DNA of 6,906 nucleotides from JBIQLO01 sp044464175 (GCA_044464175.1 JBIQLO010000203.1:1-6906); one strand, 5' to 3'. Positions 1 to 5,782 are shown, counted from the stretch's first letter. Notes: generated by a model from the letters alone, not told the origin. Numbers and translations are program-made.

Positions 1-596
1 TCGGCGGGGATGGGGGTTTGGGCCGCGGCGGGGGAGGGGGGGAGGGCGGGGTCGTGGAAGAGGATGGTGCGGCAGCCGGCGGCGCGGCCGGCGGCGATGT
101 CGCGAGGGGCGTCGCCGATCATCCAGCTTTGGCGCAGGTCCAGGTTCATGGCTCCGGCGGCGCGCAGGAGCATGCCGGGTTGGGGTTTGCGCAGGTCGCT
201 CTCCCGCCGGTATTGTTCCAGGGGGGCATCGGGGTGGTAGGGGCAGTATTCGTGGCGGTCGATCAGGGCGTCGGGGTTGGCCTGGCGGAGCAATCGGTCC
301 ATGCGGGCATTGACGGCGGCGACGGCGGCCTCATCAAAATAGCCGCGGGCCACGCCGCTCTGGTTGCTGCAGGTGACGATGGCAAAGCCGAGCTGGCGGA
401 GGCGGGCGATGCTGTCGGCCGCGCCGGGCATCAGGCGGACCTGGTCGGGATCGCCGAGGTAGGCATCGGCGATGATGAGAGTGTTATCACGGTCGAAGAA
501 GACGGCCGGTCGTTGTCCGTTGTCCGTGGTCCGTGGTCCGGAGATGCCCGCATGCGGACCACGGACCACGGACAACGGGCCACGGTTTTCACTCAT
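1..596 (-). CDS. gmhB: HAD-superfamily phosphatase, HisB-N/GmhB type (partial, C-terminus beyond left edge)
   Basis: A HAD phosphatase resembling D-glycero-manno-heptose-1,7-bisphosphate 7-phosphatase, which removes the C7 phosphate during ADP- or GDP-heptose synthesis in the cytoplasm; the histidinol-phosphatase branch is the close alternative. 198 residues are visible without a stop. Motif I is FFDRDNT, with nucleophile D35 and general acid D37; most relatives have G where N38 stands. Motif II is the CSNQSGVARG block (76-85), motif III is RKPQPGM with K137, and motif IV is IGDAPRD with D162 and D166. Of the four zinc ligands of the family loop only C118 is kept; the other positions are Y120, S133 and L135. 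The ATG overlaps the nuoB stop as ATGA, so translation is probably coupled. Residues 6-28 are encoded by an inverted repeat and look like an added tail. No in-frame ATG, GTG or TTG lies between the repeat and motif I, so the tail must be at least partly translated. HAD fold is sure; substrate is inferred. Confidence 0.85.
   Translation of the reverse strand, partial: MSENRGPLSVVRGPHAGISGPRTTDNGQRPAVFFDRDNTLIIADAYLGDPDQVRLMPGAADSIARLRQLGFAIVTCSNQSGVARGYFDEAAVAAVNARMDRLLRQANPDALIDRHEYCPYHPDAPLEQYRRESDLRKPQPGMLLRAAGAMNLDLRQSWMIGDAPRDIAAGRAAGCRTILFHDPALPPSPAAAQTPIPA
517..578. repeat. Perfect 24-bp inverted repeat with 14-nt loop, inside the phosphatase gene
   Basis: The arms are 517-540 and 555-578, perfectly complementary, with the loop at 541-554. 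Each arm carries CCGTGGT twice in tandem followed by a TTGTCCG-like end, and a further partial copy of CGTTGTC lies just outside at 511-517. The loop itself can form a small ATGC/GCAT stem. The element falls wholly inside the 5' coding end of the HAD phosphatase and reads as residues VVRGP on one arm and GPRTTDNG on the other. It has no T-run and lies inside an open frame, so it does not look like an intrinsic terminator. It resembles dispersed palindromic repeats that I recall from Planctomycetota genomes; that part is memory, not shown here. Confidence 0.85.
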
Positions 597-1135
597 GCCA
601 CCACCGGTTTGGGCAGGGGGGCCTTGAGGTCGCGGGTCGGGCGCTCTTCCGCACCGGCGGCCACGGTCTTTTGGGCGATCTTGTCCTGAAGGCGCATGAT
701 CCCTTCCATCAGGGCCTCGGGGCGGGGGGGGCAGCCGGGGACATAGACATCGACCGGGACGACCAGGTCCACACCCTTGACGACATGGTAGCCCCACTTG
801 AAGTAGGGGCCGCCGCCGATGGTGCAGGCGCCCATGGCGATGACGTACTTGGGGTCGGGCATCTGGTCGTAGAGGCGTTTGATGCGGTCGGCCATTTTGT
901 AGGTGACGGTGCCGGCGACAATCATGAGATCGCTCTGGCGGGGCGTGGCGCGGAAGGCGCCGGCGCCGAAGCGGTCCAGGTCAAAGCGGCTGGCGCCGAC
1001 AGCCATCATCTCGATGGCGCAGCAGGCCAGGCCGAACGTCATGGGCCAGAGCGAATTCTTGCGTCCCCAGTTGAGGAAGAAATCGAGGCTGGTGACGATG
1101 AGGCCTTCTTCAAAACGGTTTTCGATCCACGGCAT
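593..1135 (-). CDS. nuoB: NADH-quinone oxidoreductase subunit B (complex I, N2 cluster subunit)
   Basis: A 180-residue protein, normal length for NuoB, the peripheral-arm subunit that holds iron-sulfur cluster N2 and passes electrons to quinone at the membrane interface. The four cluster ligands are visible: C38 and C39 in GLACCAIEMM, C104 in GACTIGGG and C135 in VPGCPPRPE. The segments FFLNWGRKNSLWPMTFG and ATPRQSDLMIVAGTVT are also diagnostic. The start at 1135 matches usual NuoB N-termini (MPWIENRF), although no clear Shine-Dalgarno sequence precedes it. The frame stays open upstream to 1414, but that part is proline- and repeat-like and unlike NuoB, so I left it out. The downstream phosphatase start overlaps its stop. 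Neither nuoA nor nuoC flanks it here, whereas these genes usually lie together, so the rest of complex I must be encoded elsewhere or beyond the left edge. Identification is firm. Confidence 0.97.
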   Translation of the reverse strand: MPWIENRFEEGLIVTSLDFFLNWGRKNSLWPMTFGLACCAIEMMAVGASRFDLDRFGAGAFRATPRQSDLMIVAGTVTYKMADRIKRLYDQMPDPKYVIAMGACTIGGGPYFKWGYHVVKGVDLVVPVDVYVPGCPPRPEALMEGIMRLQDKIAQKTVAAGAEERPTRDLKAPLPKPVVA

Positions 1136-1385
1136 AACACTTTGATTATTGCCCGGTGGGAAGGCAATTGCCAGTGAGGGGGATTGGCCGAGGGTCGCCG
1201 GGAAGGGGGGAGCGTCGGAAATGTTTGGTTTTTGGTTACATATTGGTCGTGGTTCCCCTGCCGACGATGGGAGCGCCTCCTTCCCGGCTTCCCCGGCAAG
1301 TTCGGGCGAAGGGGCGGACGGAAATGACAGAGTTGTAAGGTAAAACGGGCAGGGGGAATTCTGGTTTTGGCCGATGCGCTTGCAC

Positions 1386-1415
1386 TTTACACCTTCTTGC
1401 CTCCCGGCATACACT
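1386..1415 (+). promoter_or_regulatory. Possible sigma-70-type promoter for the histidine kinase gene
   Basis: TTTACA at 1386-1391 matches five of six -35 consensus bases. TACACT at 1410-1415 matches four of six -10 bases. The spacer is 18 bp, and the kinase ATG lies 67 bp downstream of the -10. This is visual matching only, and in GC-rich DNA of unknown sigma-factor preference it is weak evidence. Confidence 0.35.
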
Positions 1416-1472
1416 GGAGGCGGTCCTGTCTCTCACGGATGCGCGGCGGATCAAGACTGCATCAGGCGCAGT

Positions 1473-1477
1473 GGAGG
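1473..1477 (+). promoter_or_regulatory. Shine-Dalgarno GGAGG that sets the kinase start
   Basis: GGAGG lies 5 nt before ATG at 1483. A GTG at 1471 in the same frame would give four more residues, but it overlaps this site and has no ribosome binding site of its own. The ATG is therefore preferred. Confidence 0.7.
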
Positions 1478-1482
1478 TCTCG

Positions 1483-2625
1483 ATGGATTTGAGAGGTTGG
1501 GTCCAGGAAGTGGATGCAGCGCGCGGCGGGGCGTCGCCGCCATTCTGGCGGACGCCTCGCGGGGCCTTTGTTCTCAGCGGTGCGATTAGCCTGGGTTTAT
1601 TTGTGGTCGATGGGGTGCTGCCGCGCGGCGCGACGGTGGCGATCGGGTATTGCGCGGTGCCGGTCATCGCGGCCGGGGCAAGGTCGCGGTATTTCCTGTT
1701 GAGCATGACCGTTCTCTGCACGGTCCTGACCTGGATCGCCTCCTTCCTGGAGCCGGAAGGATATGCCGGATGGGGCGCGGCGTTTGACCGGGTGATGGTC
1801 ACGGGGGTGTTGTGGTCCACGTTCCTCCTGGTCCTGCGGCGGGCGGTGCTGATGCAGCGGGAGATGGCGCTCCGGAATGCCAAGCGGGAACTGGAGCGAT
1901 CCAACGAGGAGTTGTCGAAGTTCGCGTCGGTGGTCGCCCATGACCTGCGGGCGCCGCTGAACACGATCGGCCTGCTCATGCAGTTGCTCTCCAGTTCCAA
2001 CTGCATCCAGACCGACCCCCAGTGCGCCGCGGATGTGGATTCGATCCAGACGGAACTGGGCCAAATGAACGACTTCATTCAGAGCCTGCTGGTGTATGGG
2101 CGCGTGGGATCGGGAGAGCTCCGGCTGCGCGAGTGCGACTGCTCGGCCATCCTGTGCGATGTGCGGCGGCGGCTGCGGGCGGACCTGGAGCGAAGCGGCG
2201 CGGAGATTTCAAACGATCCGCTGCCGGTCATCCGGGCCGACCCGACGCTGATCGCCGAGCTGTTTCAGAACCTGATCGAAAACGGCGTCAAATACCGGGG
2301 GGAGGCAGCGCCGCGCATTCATGTTTCGGCCTCGCCGAGGGGGGATGGATGGGCCATTTCGGTGCGCGACAACGGCATCGGCATTCGGCCGGAGGATCTG
2401 GCGCGGATTTTCGAGCCGTTCCAGCAGGTTGCCACCGGCGAAGGGCGGGGGCATGGCGCGGGTCTGGGCTTGGCCACCTGCCGGCAGATCGTGGCGCGCC
2501 ATGGGGGGCGGATCTGGGCCGAGTCCAGGTTGGGGGAGGGGACGGTCATCACGTTCACGATCCGCGCGGAGGCGATGGGCGCGGCCGAGGGCGGGGGCCA
2601 GCGCCAAATCCAGCCGGCGGCGTGA
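1483..2625 (+). CDS. Membrane-bound sensor histidine kinase with four-helix N-terminal region
   Basis: A 380-residue histidine kinase. Four hydrophobic segments, roughly residues 28-47, 50-66, 69-89 and 102-120, form an N-terminal membrane region with only short loops, so there is no large extracytoplasmic sensor domain. A short helical linker (121-145) leads to the HisKA domain, whose H-box FASVVAHDLRAPL has phosphoacceptor H153. The ATP-binding HATPase_c domain has an N-box around NLIENGVKYR (263-272), G1 as DNGIGI (296-301), an F-box FEPFQ (310-314) and G2 as GHGAGLGL (323-330), so all catalytic boxes look intact. It should autophosphorylate and pass phosphate to a response regulator, but none is next to it and no receiver domain is fused. 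The membrane part resembles a compact four-helix module common in bacterial kinases whose signal is not known to me. It is divergent from nuoB and convergent with cdsA. The kinase call is firm; the signal is unknown. Confidence 0.93.
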   Translation: MDLRGWVQEVDAARGGASPPFWRTPRGAFVLSGAISLGLFVVDGVLPRGATVAIGYCAVPVIAAGARSRYFLLSMTVLCTVLTWIASFLEPEGYAGWGAAFDRVMVTGVLWSTFLLVLRRAVLMQREMALRNAKRELERSNEELSKFASVVAHDLRAPLNTIGLLMQLLSSSNCIQTDPQCAADVDSIQTELGQMNDFIQSLLVYGRVGSGELRLRECDCSAILCDVRRRLRADLERSGAEISNDPLPVIRADPTLIAELFQNLIENGVKYRGEAAPRIHVSASPRGDGWAISVRDNGIGIRPEDLARIFEPFQQVATGEGRGHGAGLGLATCRQIVARHGGRIWAESRLGEGTVITFTIRAEAMGAAEGGGQRQIQPAA

Positions 2626-2701
2626 GGGGGAGGGAGAAGATAATTTGTTCGTCCCCCCAATTTCTTCGCCGTTGGTGCTGCGGCCAAGAGAGTCAGGAAA
2701 C

Positions 2702-2718
2702 ACAGGCGGGAAGCCTGT
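2702..2718. repeat. Small hairpin (ACAGGC/GCCTGT) in the convergent spacer
   Basis: A 6-bp perfect stem, 2702-2707 with 2713-2718, closes a GGGAA loop between the ends of the convergent kinase and cdsA genes. No T-run follows on either strand, so it is at best a weak bidirectional terminator. Its core resembles REP-like AGGC-GGAA-GCCT hairpins that I recall as dispersed in planctomycete and verrucomicrobial genomes. The rest of the 102-bp spacer shows nothing further. Confidence 0.5.
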
Positions 2719-2727
2719 ACTACGGTT

Positions 2728-3720
2728 TCAAAAGAGGCTGAAGAGGAGGTAGGCGAAGGGGGCGGCGAAGAGGGGGCTGTCGATGATGTCGAGGATGCCG
2801 CCGAAGCCGGGGACGAGGTGCCCGGAGTCCTTCACTTCGGCGTCGCGTTTCATGAGGCTTTCCAGGAGGTCGCCGACCTGGCCGCTGAGGCCGATCAGGA
2901 CGCCGAAGAGGAGCCCCTTCCACCAGAGCATCCGGTCCATGCCGATGGAGAAAAGCCAGCCGACGATGCCGCTGGTGATCAGGCCGCAGGCCAGGCCTTC
3001 CCAGGTTTTGCCGGGGCTGAGCCAGCGGATGAGTTTGTGTCGGCCCAGGGCCTTGCCGCCGAAATAGGCCCCGATGTCGGTCGATTTGACGACCAGGAGA
3101 ATCATCAAAATGGTGCCGGTGGTGCCGGCCATCCAGTCGCTGGGGCCGGAGATGAATTCCGGGCGGCGGACCTTGACGCGCAGGGCCATGAGGAACCAGC
3201 TCAGGCCCCCCAGGTAGAGGGTGGCCAGGACGGTGCCGGCCATGCGGACGATGGCCTCCTGGGGCTGGCGAGCCCAGGCCCGGCGCAGGGCGGCAAAGAG
3301 CATGACAAAGACGATGATGAAGGCGAGGGTGGAGGCGGCGATGAGTTGGAAGCGGGGGAATTGCGTCAGGAAGGCATGGAGTGCCAGCAGGCCGGAACCG
3401 GCGATGGCGATGAAGCGGTAGGGGCGGACGTTTTCGGCCGTCAGGAGCCGGGCCAGCTCGAGGGTGGCGATCGGGAGCATGAAGAGCATGAGGGCCAGGA
3501 TGCCGATCCCTCCGACGCCGGTGCGCTTCTGGAGGTACCAGTCGAGCCAGAGGACCACGCCCAGGGCGATGAGCATCAGCGGGCCGAAGGTCAGACGGTT
3601 GCGCAATGAAGAATCCATGGGCGTGGGGGCGTTTGGGGTGCTGGGTGGTGAGTGCGGGGTGCTGAGGGGCGAAGGATCGGCCGCCTCCGGGCTCAGTCGC
3701 TCGGGTTGAAGATCAGGCAT
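2728..3720 (-). CDS. cdsA: Phosphatidate cytidylyltransferase (CDP-diacylglycerol synthase)
   Basis: CdsA makes CDP-diacylglycerol from phosphatidate and CTP in the inner membrane, the branch point for phospholipid synthesis. The 330-residue protein has many hydrophobic helices and the family blocks: KSTDIGAYFGGK (D215), SPGKTWEG (235-242) and the signature region SLMKRDAEVKDSG followed by PGFGGILDIIDS (304-315). Two signature positions differ from the consensus: F306 where the usual motif PGHGG has His, and I312 where DRxD has Arg. The start at 3720 is chosen because GGGAGG lies 5 nt upstream. A later ATG at 3618 gives 296 residues, closer to usual family length, but has no ribosome binding site. 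The extra 34 residues are Pro/Ser/Thr-rich and come partly from a repeat tract. The start overlaps the end of rhaI by 8 bp, so the two are probably co-translated. Identification is strong, the exact start less so. Confidence 0.92.
   Translation of the reverse strand: MPDLQPERLSPEAADPSPLSTPHSPPSTPNAPTPMDSSLRNRLTFGPLMLIALGVVLWLDWYLQKRTGVGGIGILALMLFMLPIATLELARLLTAENVRPYRFIAIAGSGLLALHAFLTQFPRFQLIAASTLAFIIVFVMLFAALRRAWARQPQEAIVRMAGTVLATLYLGGLSWFLMALRVKVRRPEFISGPSDWMAGTTGTILMILLVVKSTDIGAYFGGKALGRHKLIRWLSPGKTWEGLACGLITSGIVGWLFSIGMDRMLWWKGLLFGVLIGLSGQVGDLLESLMKRDAEVKDSGHLVPGFGGILDIIDSPLFAAPFAYLLFSLF
3635..3670. repeat. Degenerate GGGTGCTG-type repeat tract at the cdsA 5' end
   Basis: GGGGTGCTG occurs exactly at 3635-3643 and again at 3656-3664, with similar GGTGGTGAGTG sequence between. 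On the coding strand this gives a run of Ser, Thr, Pro and His residues (LSTPHSPPSTPN) before the conserved CdsA body. It resembles short GTGCTGA-type repeats that I recall as dispersed in related genomes, but only one tract is present here. Confidence 0.55.
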
Positions 3721-4921
3721 ATTGGCCTCCCGTGCCGGCGCCGCCGCGGGAAGCGCGGGCGGACTCGCGCTCTTTGGCGATGCGGGCTTCATACCCGCCG
3801 GCGCGGTAGGCTTCCAGGGGGTTGGGGTCGAGGTTTTTTCGCTTGCGCCATTCGGCCAGCATGGGACGCACGTCGGTGGAGAAGGCATCCTTCAGGAGCA
3901 TCTCGGCCCCGACCACATCCATGCGGGCCTGGGCGTCACGGAGCTTGTCGCGGTCCACGAGACAGGCCTTGGCGTAGAGTTCCTGGGCGGTGACGACGGT
4001 CTGAATCATCGCCTCGATCTTGGGCTTGAGGTTGTGGGACTGGTCCACCATGTAGGCGATTTGCGAGACATCGCGCCCGTGCCACTCGGCCGCGTTGCGG
4101 ATTTCGTGGAAGATGCGGAAGACGGCGTAGGGGTCGATGCTGCCGAGGGTCAGGTCGTCATCGGCGTATTTGCGGTCGTTGAAATGGAACCCGCCGAGCA
4201 TCTCCTCATCCAGCAGGAAGGCGACGATCTGTTCGATGTTGGTTCCCTGAAGGTGGTGGCCGGTGTCGACCAGCACCTTGGCGCGGTCGCCGGCGTCGCG
4301 GGCGAAGATGTAGGCCATGCCCCAGTCGGCGATGTCAGTGTGGTAGAAGGCCGGCTCGAACGGCTTGTATTCGACGAGCATGGTCATGTCTTCGGGCATG
4401 GCCTCGTGCCACTGGCGCAGCGCGCCGTGCATGCGGCGCTTGCGGGTGGCGATGTCATCCTGGCCGGGATAGTTGGTGCCGTCGGCGAACCAGAGGCTCA
4501 GGCAATTGGAGCCGACGGCCTGGGCGAGGTTGATCGAGTCGATGACGTGGCGGTGGGCGGCGTGCTGGGCGCGTTCGTTGGGGCTGGTGACGGAGCCGAA
4601 TTTGTAAATCTGGTCCTGAAAGAGGTTAGGGTTGATGGCGCCGATGCGGATGCCGTTGTCTTGGGCGACCTGGGCGGTCTGGCGGGCGTCCACGCCCTCG
4701 GTGAAATCCCAGAGGACATGCACCGCGACGGTGGGGCAGCAGCCGGTGTATTTGTGGACGATGCCGGCGTCGGCCAGTTTTTCCTCGATCGTGGCGGCGG
4801 CGGCCGGCTGGAGGAACTTGCCGAAGCGCGTGCCGGTGTCGGCATAGCCCCAGCTTGGCGTTTCCACCTTGAACTCATCCAGAAGGGAAAAGAGTTGATC
4901 GGTGTTCATGGGGGATAGCAT
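3713..4921 (-). CDS. rhaI: L-rhamnose isomerase, TIM-barrel (xylose-isomerase-like) type
   Basis: A 402-residue sugar isomerase that interconverts L-rhamnose and L-rhamnulose, the first step of cytoplasmic rhamnose breakdown. It is of the RhaI type seen in Pseudomonas, rhizobia and Streptomyces, not E. coli RhaA. Conserved blocks are VETPSWGYADTGTRF near the N-terminus, SLWFADGTNYPGQDD (142-156), EYKPFEPAFY, VDTGHH and GGFHFNDRKYADDDL. By alignment from memory with the Pseudomonas stutzeri enzyme, the metal ligands are E184, D219, H246 and D293, and the catalytic residues are H222, D254 and D256; the spacing fits almost exactly, so it looks active. Relatives accept other sugars such as D-allose, so the true substrate is uncertain. 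The start is 4921 or the ATG at 4909; neither has a good ribosome binding site. No rhamnulokinase or aldolase gene lies nearby. It follows the membrane protein gene by 37 bp and overlaps cdsA by 8 bp. Confidence 0.92.
   Translation of the reverse strand: MLSPMNTDQLFSLLDEFKVETPSWGYADTGTRFGKFLQPAAAATIEEKLADAGIVHKYTGCCPTVAVHVLWDFTEGVDARQTAQVAQDNGIRIGAINPNLFQDQIYKFGSVTSPNERAQHAAHRHVIDSINLAQAVGSNCLSLWFADGTNYPGQDDIATRKRRMHGALRQWHEAMPEDMTMLVEYKPFEPAFYHTDIADWGMAYIFARDAGDRAKVLVDTGHHLQGTNIEQIVAFLLDEEMLGGFHFNDRKYADDDLTLGSIDPYAVFRIFHEIRNAAEWHGRDVSQIAYMVDQSHNLKPKIEAMIQTVVTAQELYAKACLVDRDKLRDAQARMDVVGAEMLLKDAFSTDVRPMLAEWRKRKNLDPNPLEAYRAGGYEARIAKERESARASRGGAGTGGQYA
3726..3731 (-). promoter_or_regulatory. Shine-Dalgarno GGGAGG supporting the upstream cdsA start
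   Basis: On the minus strand GGGAGG is followed by a 5-nt spacer and ATG at 3720. It lies inside the last codons of rhaI. The alternative ATG at 3618 has only a C-rich sequence before it. This site is the main argument for the longer CdsA. Confidence 0.65.
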
Positions 4922-4958
4922 AGTCCATTGGCGGCGGCTTGCCAGTTGGGGATGGGGC

Positions 4959-5606
4959 TCAAGGCGGGGAGAGCTTTCGCTGGTGGCGGATGTGGAGGAC
5001 GGCCAGGGCGGTTCCGGCCAGGGCGCCGAGGTAGCCGCCCAGGTGGATTCCGTAGACGCTCATGAAGCGGCGCGGGCGGAACTCATCGTGGAGGAGCATC
5101 TGGCGGAAATCCTCGGACCAGCGGGCGGGCCAGCCGGCGTAGCCCAGGAGCCCCAGGACCGCGGCGGCCACGACGGCACAGGCGAAAATCAGGGCCAGGT
5201 GTCCGGCCAGGCGCGGATAGGAGAGTTGGGGGCGCCGGCCGGGGTTGTTGGCCAGCAGCAGGGCGACCCCGATGAGCAGGCCGGCGGTCCATGTGGCCTT
5301 CATGCCGACCTTGGCGACTTCCCAGCGCAGGCCGGGAGCGGGGGGCGCGGCCGGACCGAGCCGCTGGGCCAGCCCTTTGCCGTAGTAGAAATACTCCCAG
5401 CTGATGGAGCAGGTGAGCTGGTCGTTGAGCGCGCCGTAGATCAGGGCGGCGGCGACGGCGGCGGCCAGGAAGGCGTATTCCTTCCACCGGCGGCCCTGGC
5501 GGCCGTGGCGGTAGAGGTCGATGCACCCCAGGAGGGCGAAGAAAGCCGCGCCCAGGGCGATGCGGGCTGCCAGCCCGGCGTCGGTGTTGAACCACCAGTG
5601 CCACAT
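4959..5606 (-). CDS. Conserved-looking five-helix membrane protein of unknown function
   Basis: A 215-residue protein that I cannot assign to a named family. Hydrophobic segments lie at about 12-30, 42-60, 103-120, 132-156 and 182-205, so it is an integral membrane protein, with no clear cleavable signal peptide. The loop after helix 2 carries NDQLTCSISWEYFYYGK (61-77), rich in polar and aromatic residues. I recall a similar NDQ...SISxEYF motif in hypothetical membrane proteins of planctomycetes and related bacteria, which would make this a conserved site; that is memory only. A charged stretch, WSEDFRQMLLHDEFRPRRF (163-181), precedes the last helix. Codon composition and frame length support a real gene. 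It starts the probable operon with rhaI and cdsA, 37 bp upstream of rhaI, and diverges from the DUF1015 gene. No clear ribosome binding site is seen at the ATG. No function can be stated. Confidence 0.8.
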   Translation of the reverse strand: MWHWWFNTDAGLAARIALGAAFFALLGCIDLYRHGRQGRRWKEYAFLAAAVAAALIYGALNDQLTCSISWEYFYYGKGLAQRLGPAAPPAPGLRWEVAKVGMKATWTAGLLIGVALLLANNPGRRPQLSYPRLAGHLALIFACAVVAAAVLGLLGYAGWPARWSEDFRQMLLHDEFRPRRFMSVYGIHLGGYLGALAGTALAVLHIRHQRKLSPP

Positions 5607-5720
5607 GGCGTTGATTTTCGCCGAAGCAAGGGAGTGGTGCCAGGGAGGAGATGATAAATCGTTGGGGTGGCTTTAGCCGCCGTCATGCGTTGGCGGGATA
5701 GCCCCCCTGCGGCGATTTGG

Positions 5721-5749
5721 TTGAAAGAGCGGGCCGCTGCGCATACCTT
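5721..5749 (+). promoter_or_regulatory. Possible promoter for the DUF1015 gene
   Basis: TTGAAA at 5721-5726 matches five of six -35 bases. After a 17-bp spacer, TACCTT at 5744-5749 matches the -10 consensus only in part (three of six). It lies in the 176-bp divergent spacer, 33 bp before the ATG. The position is right but the -10 is poor. Confidence 0.35.
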
Positions 5750-5771
5750 GGCAGACCGTCAAGACGATCAG

Positions 5772-5777
5772 AAGGAG
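5772..5777 (+). promoter_or_regulatory. Strong Shine-Dalgarno AAGGAG for the DUF1015 gene
   Basis: AAGGAG is followed by a 5-nt spacer and ATG at 5783. It is the best ribosome binding site in the window and fixes the start of the downstream gene. Confidence 0.8.
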
Positions 5778-5782
5778 CCACA

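Larger units (their letters stand above)
1136..1482. other. Intergenic region between divergent nuoB and kinase genes
   Basis: No gene is convincing in these 347 bases. A TTTACA/TACACT promoter-like pair lies at 1386-1415 reading toward the kinase, and GGAGG at 1473-1477 is the kinase ribosome binding site. An imperfect hairpin may form around 1279-1315, where CCTTCCCG faces CGGGCGAAGG with a bulge. On the nuoB side I found no good -35/-10 pair and no Shine-Dalgarno sequence. The nuoB frame remains open to 1414, but its translation does not resemble NuoB. Confidence 0.6.

Noticed and set aside
517..578. Inverted repeat as a rho-independent terminator or CRISPR-like unit
   Set aside because: It lies within an open coding frame, has no T-run, and there is only one element with no spacer-repeat periodicity.
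18..1177. Two overlapping plus-strand frames across gmhB and nuoB
   Set aside because: Both are Gly/Ala-rich shadows of genes with clear conserved motifs on the other strand.
1136..1414. Longer NuoB starting at 1414
   Set aside because: The added 93 residues are not NuoB-like, and the start at 1135 gives the usual N-terminus and length.
1471..1482. GTG start at 1471 for the kinase
   Set aside because: It overlaps the GGAGG ribosome binding site that serves the ATG at 1483.
1236..2078. 280-residue minus-strand open frame
   Set aside because: It runs antisense through the kinase gene and the intergenic region with Arg/Ser/Thr bias and no domain.
3722..4918. 398-residue open frame on the plus strand
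   Set aside because: It is the mirror of rhaI: Gly/Val/Ala-rich, with no recognisable domain, while the minus strand encodes a complete isomerase with all active-site residues.
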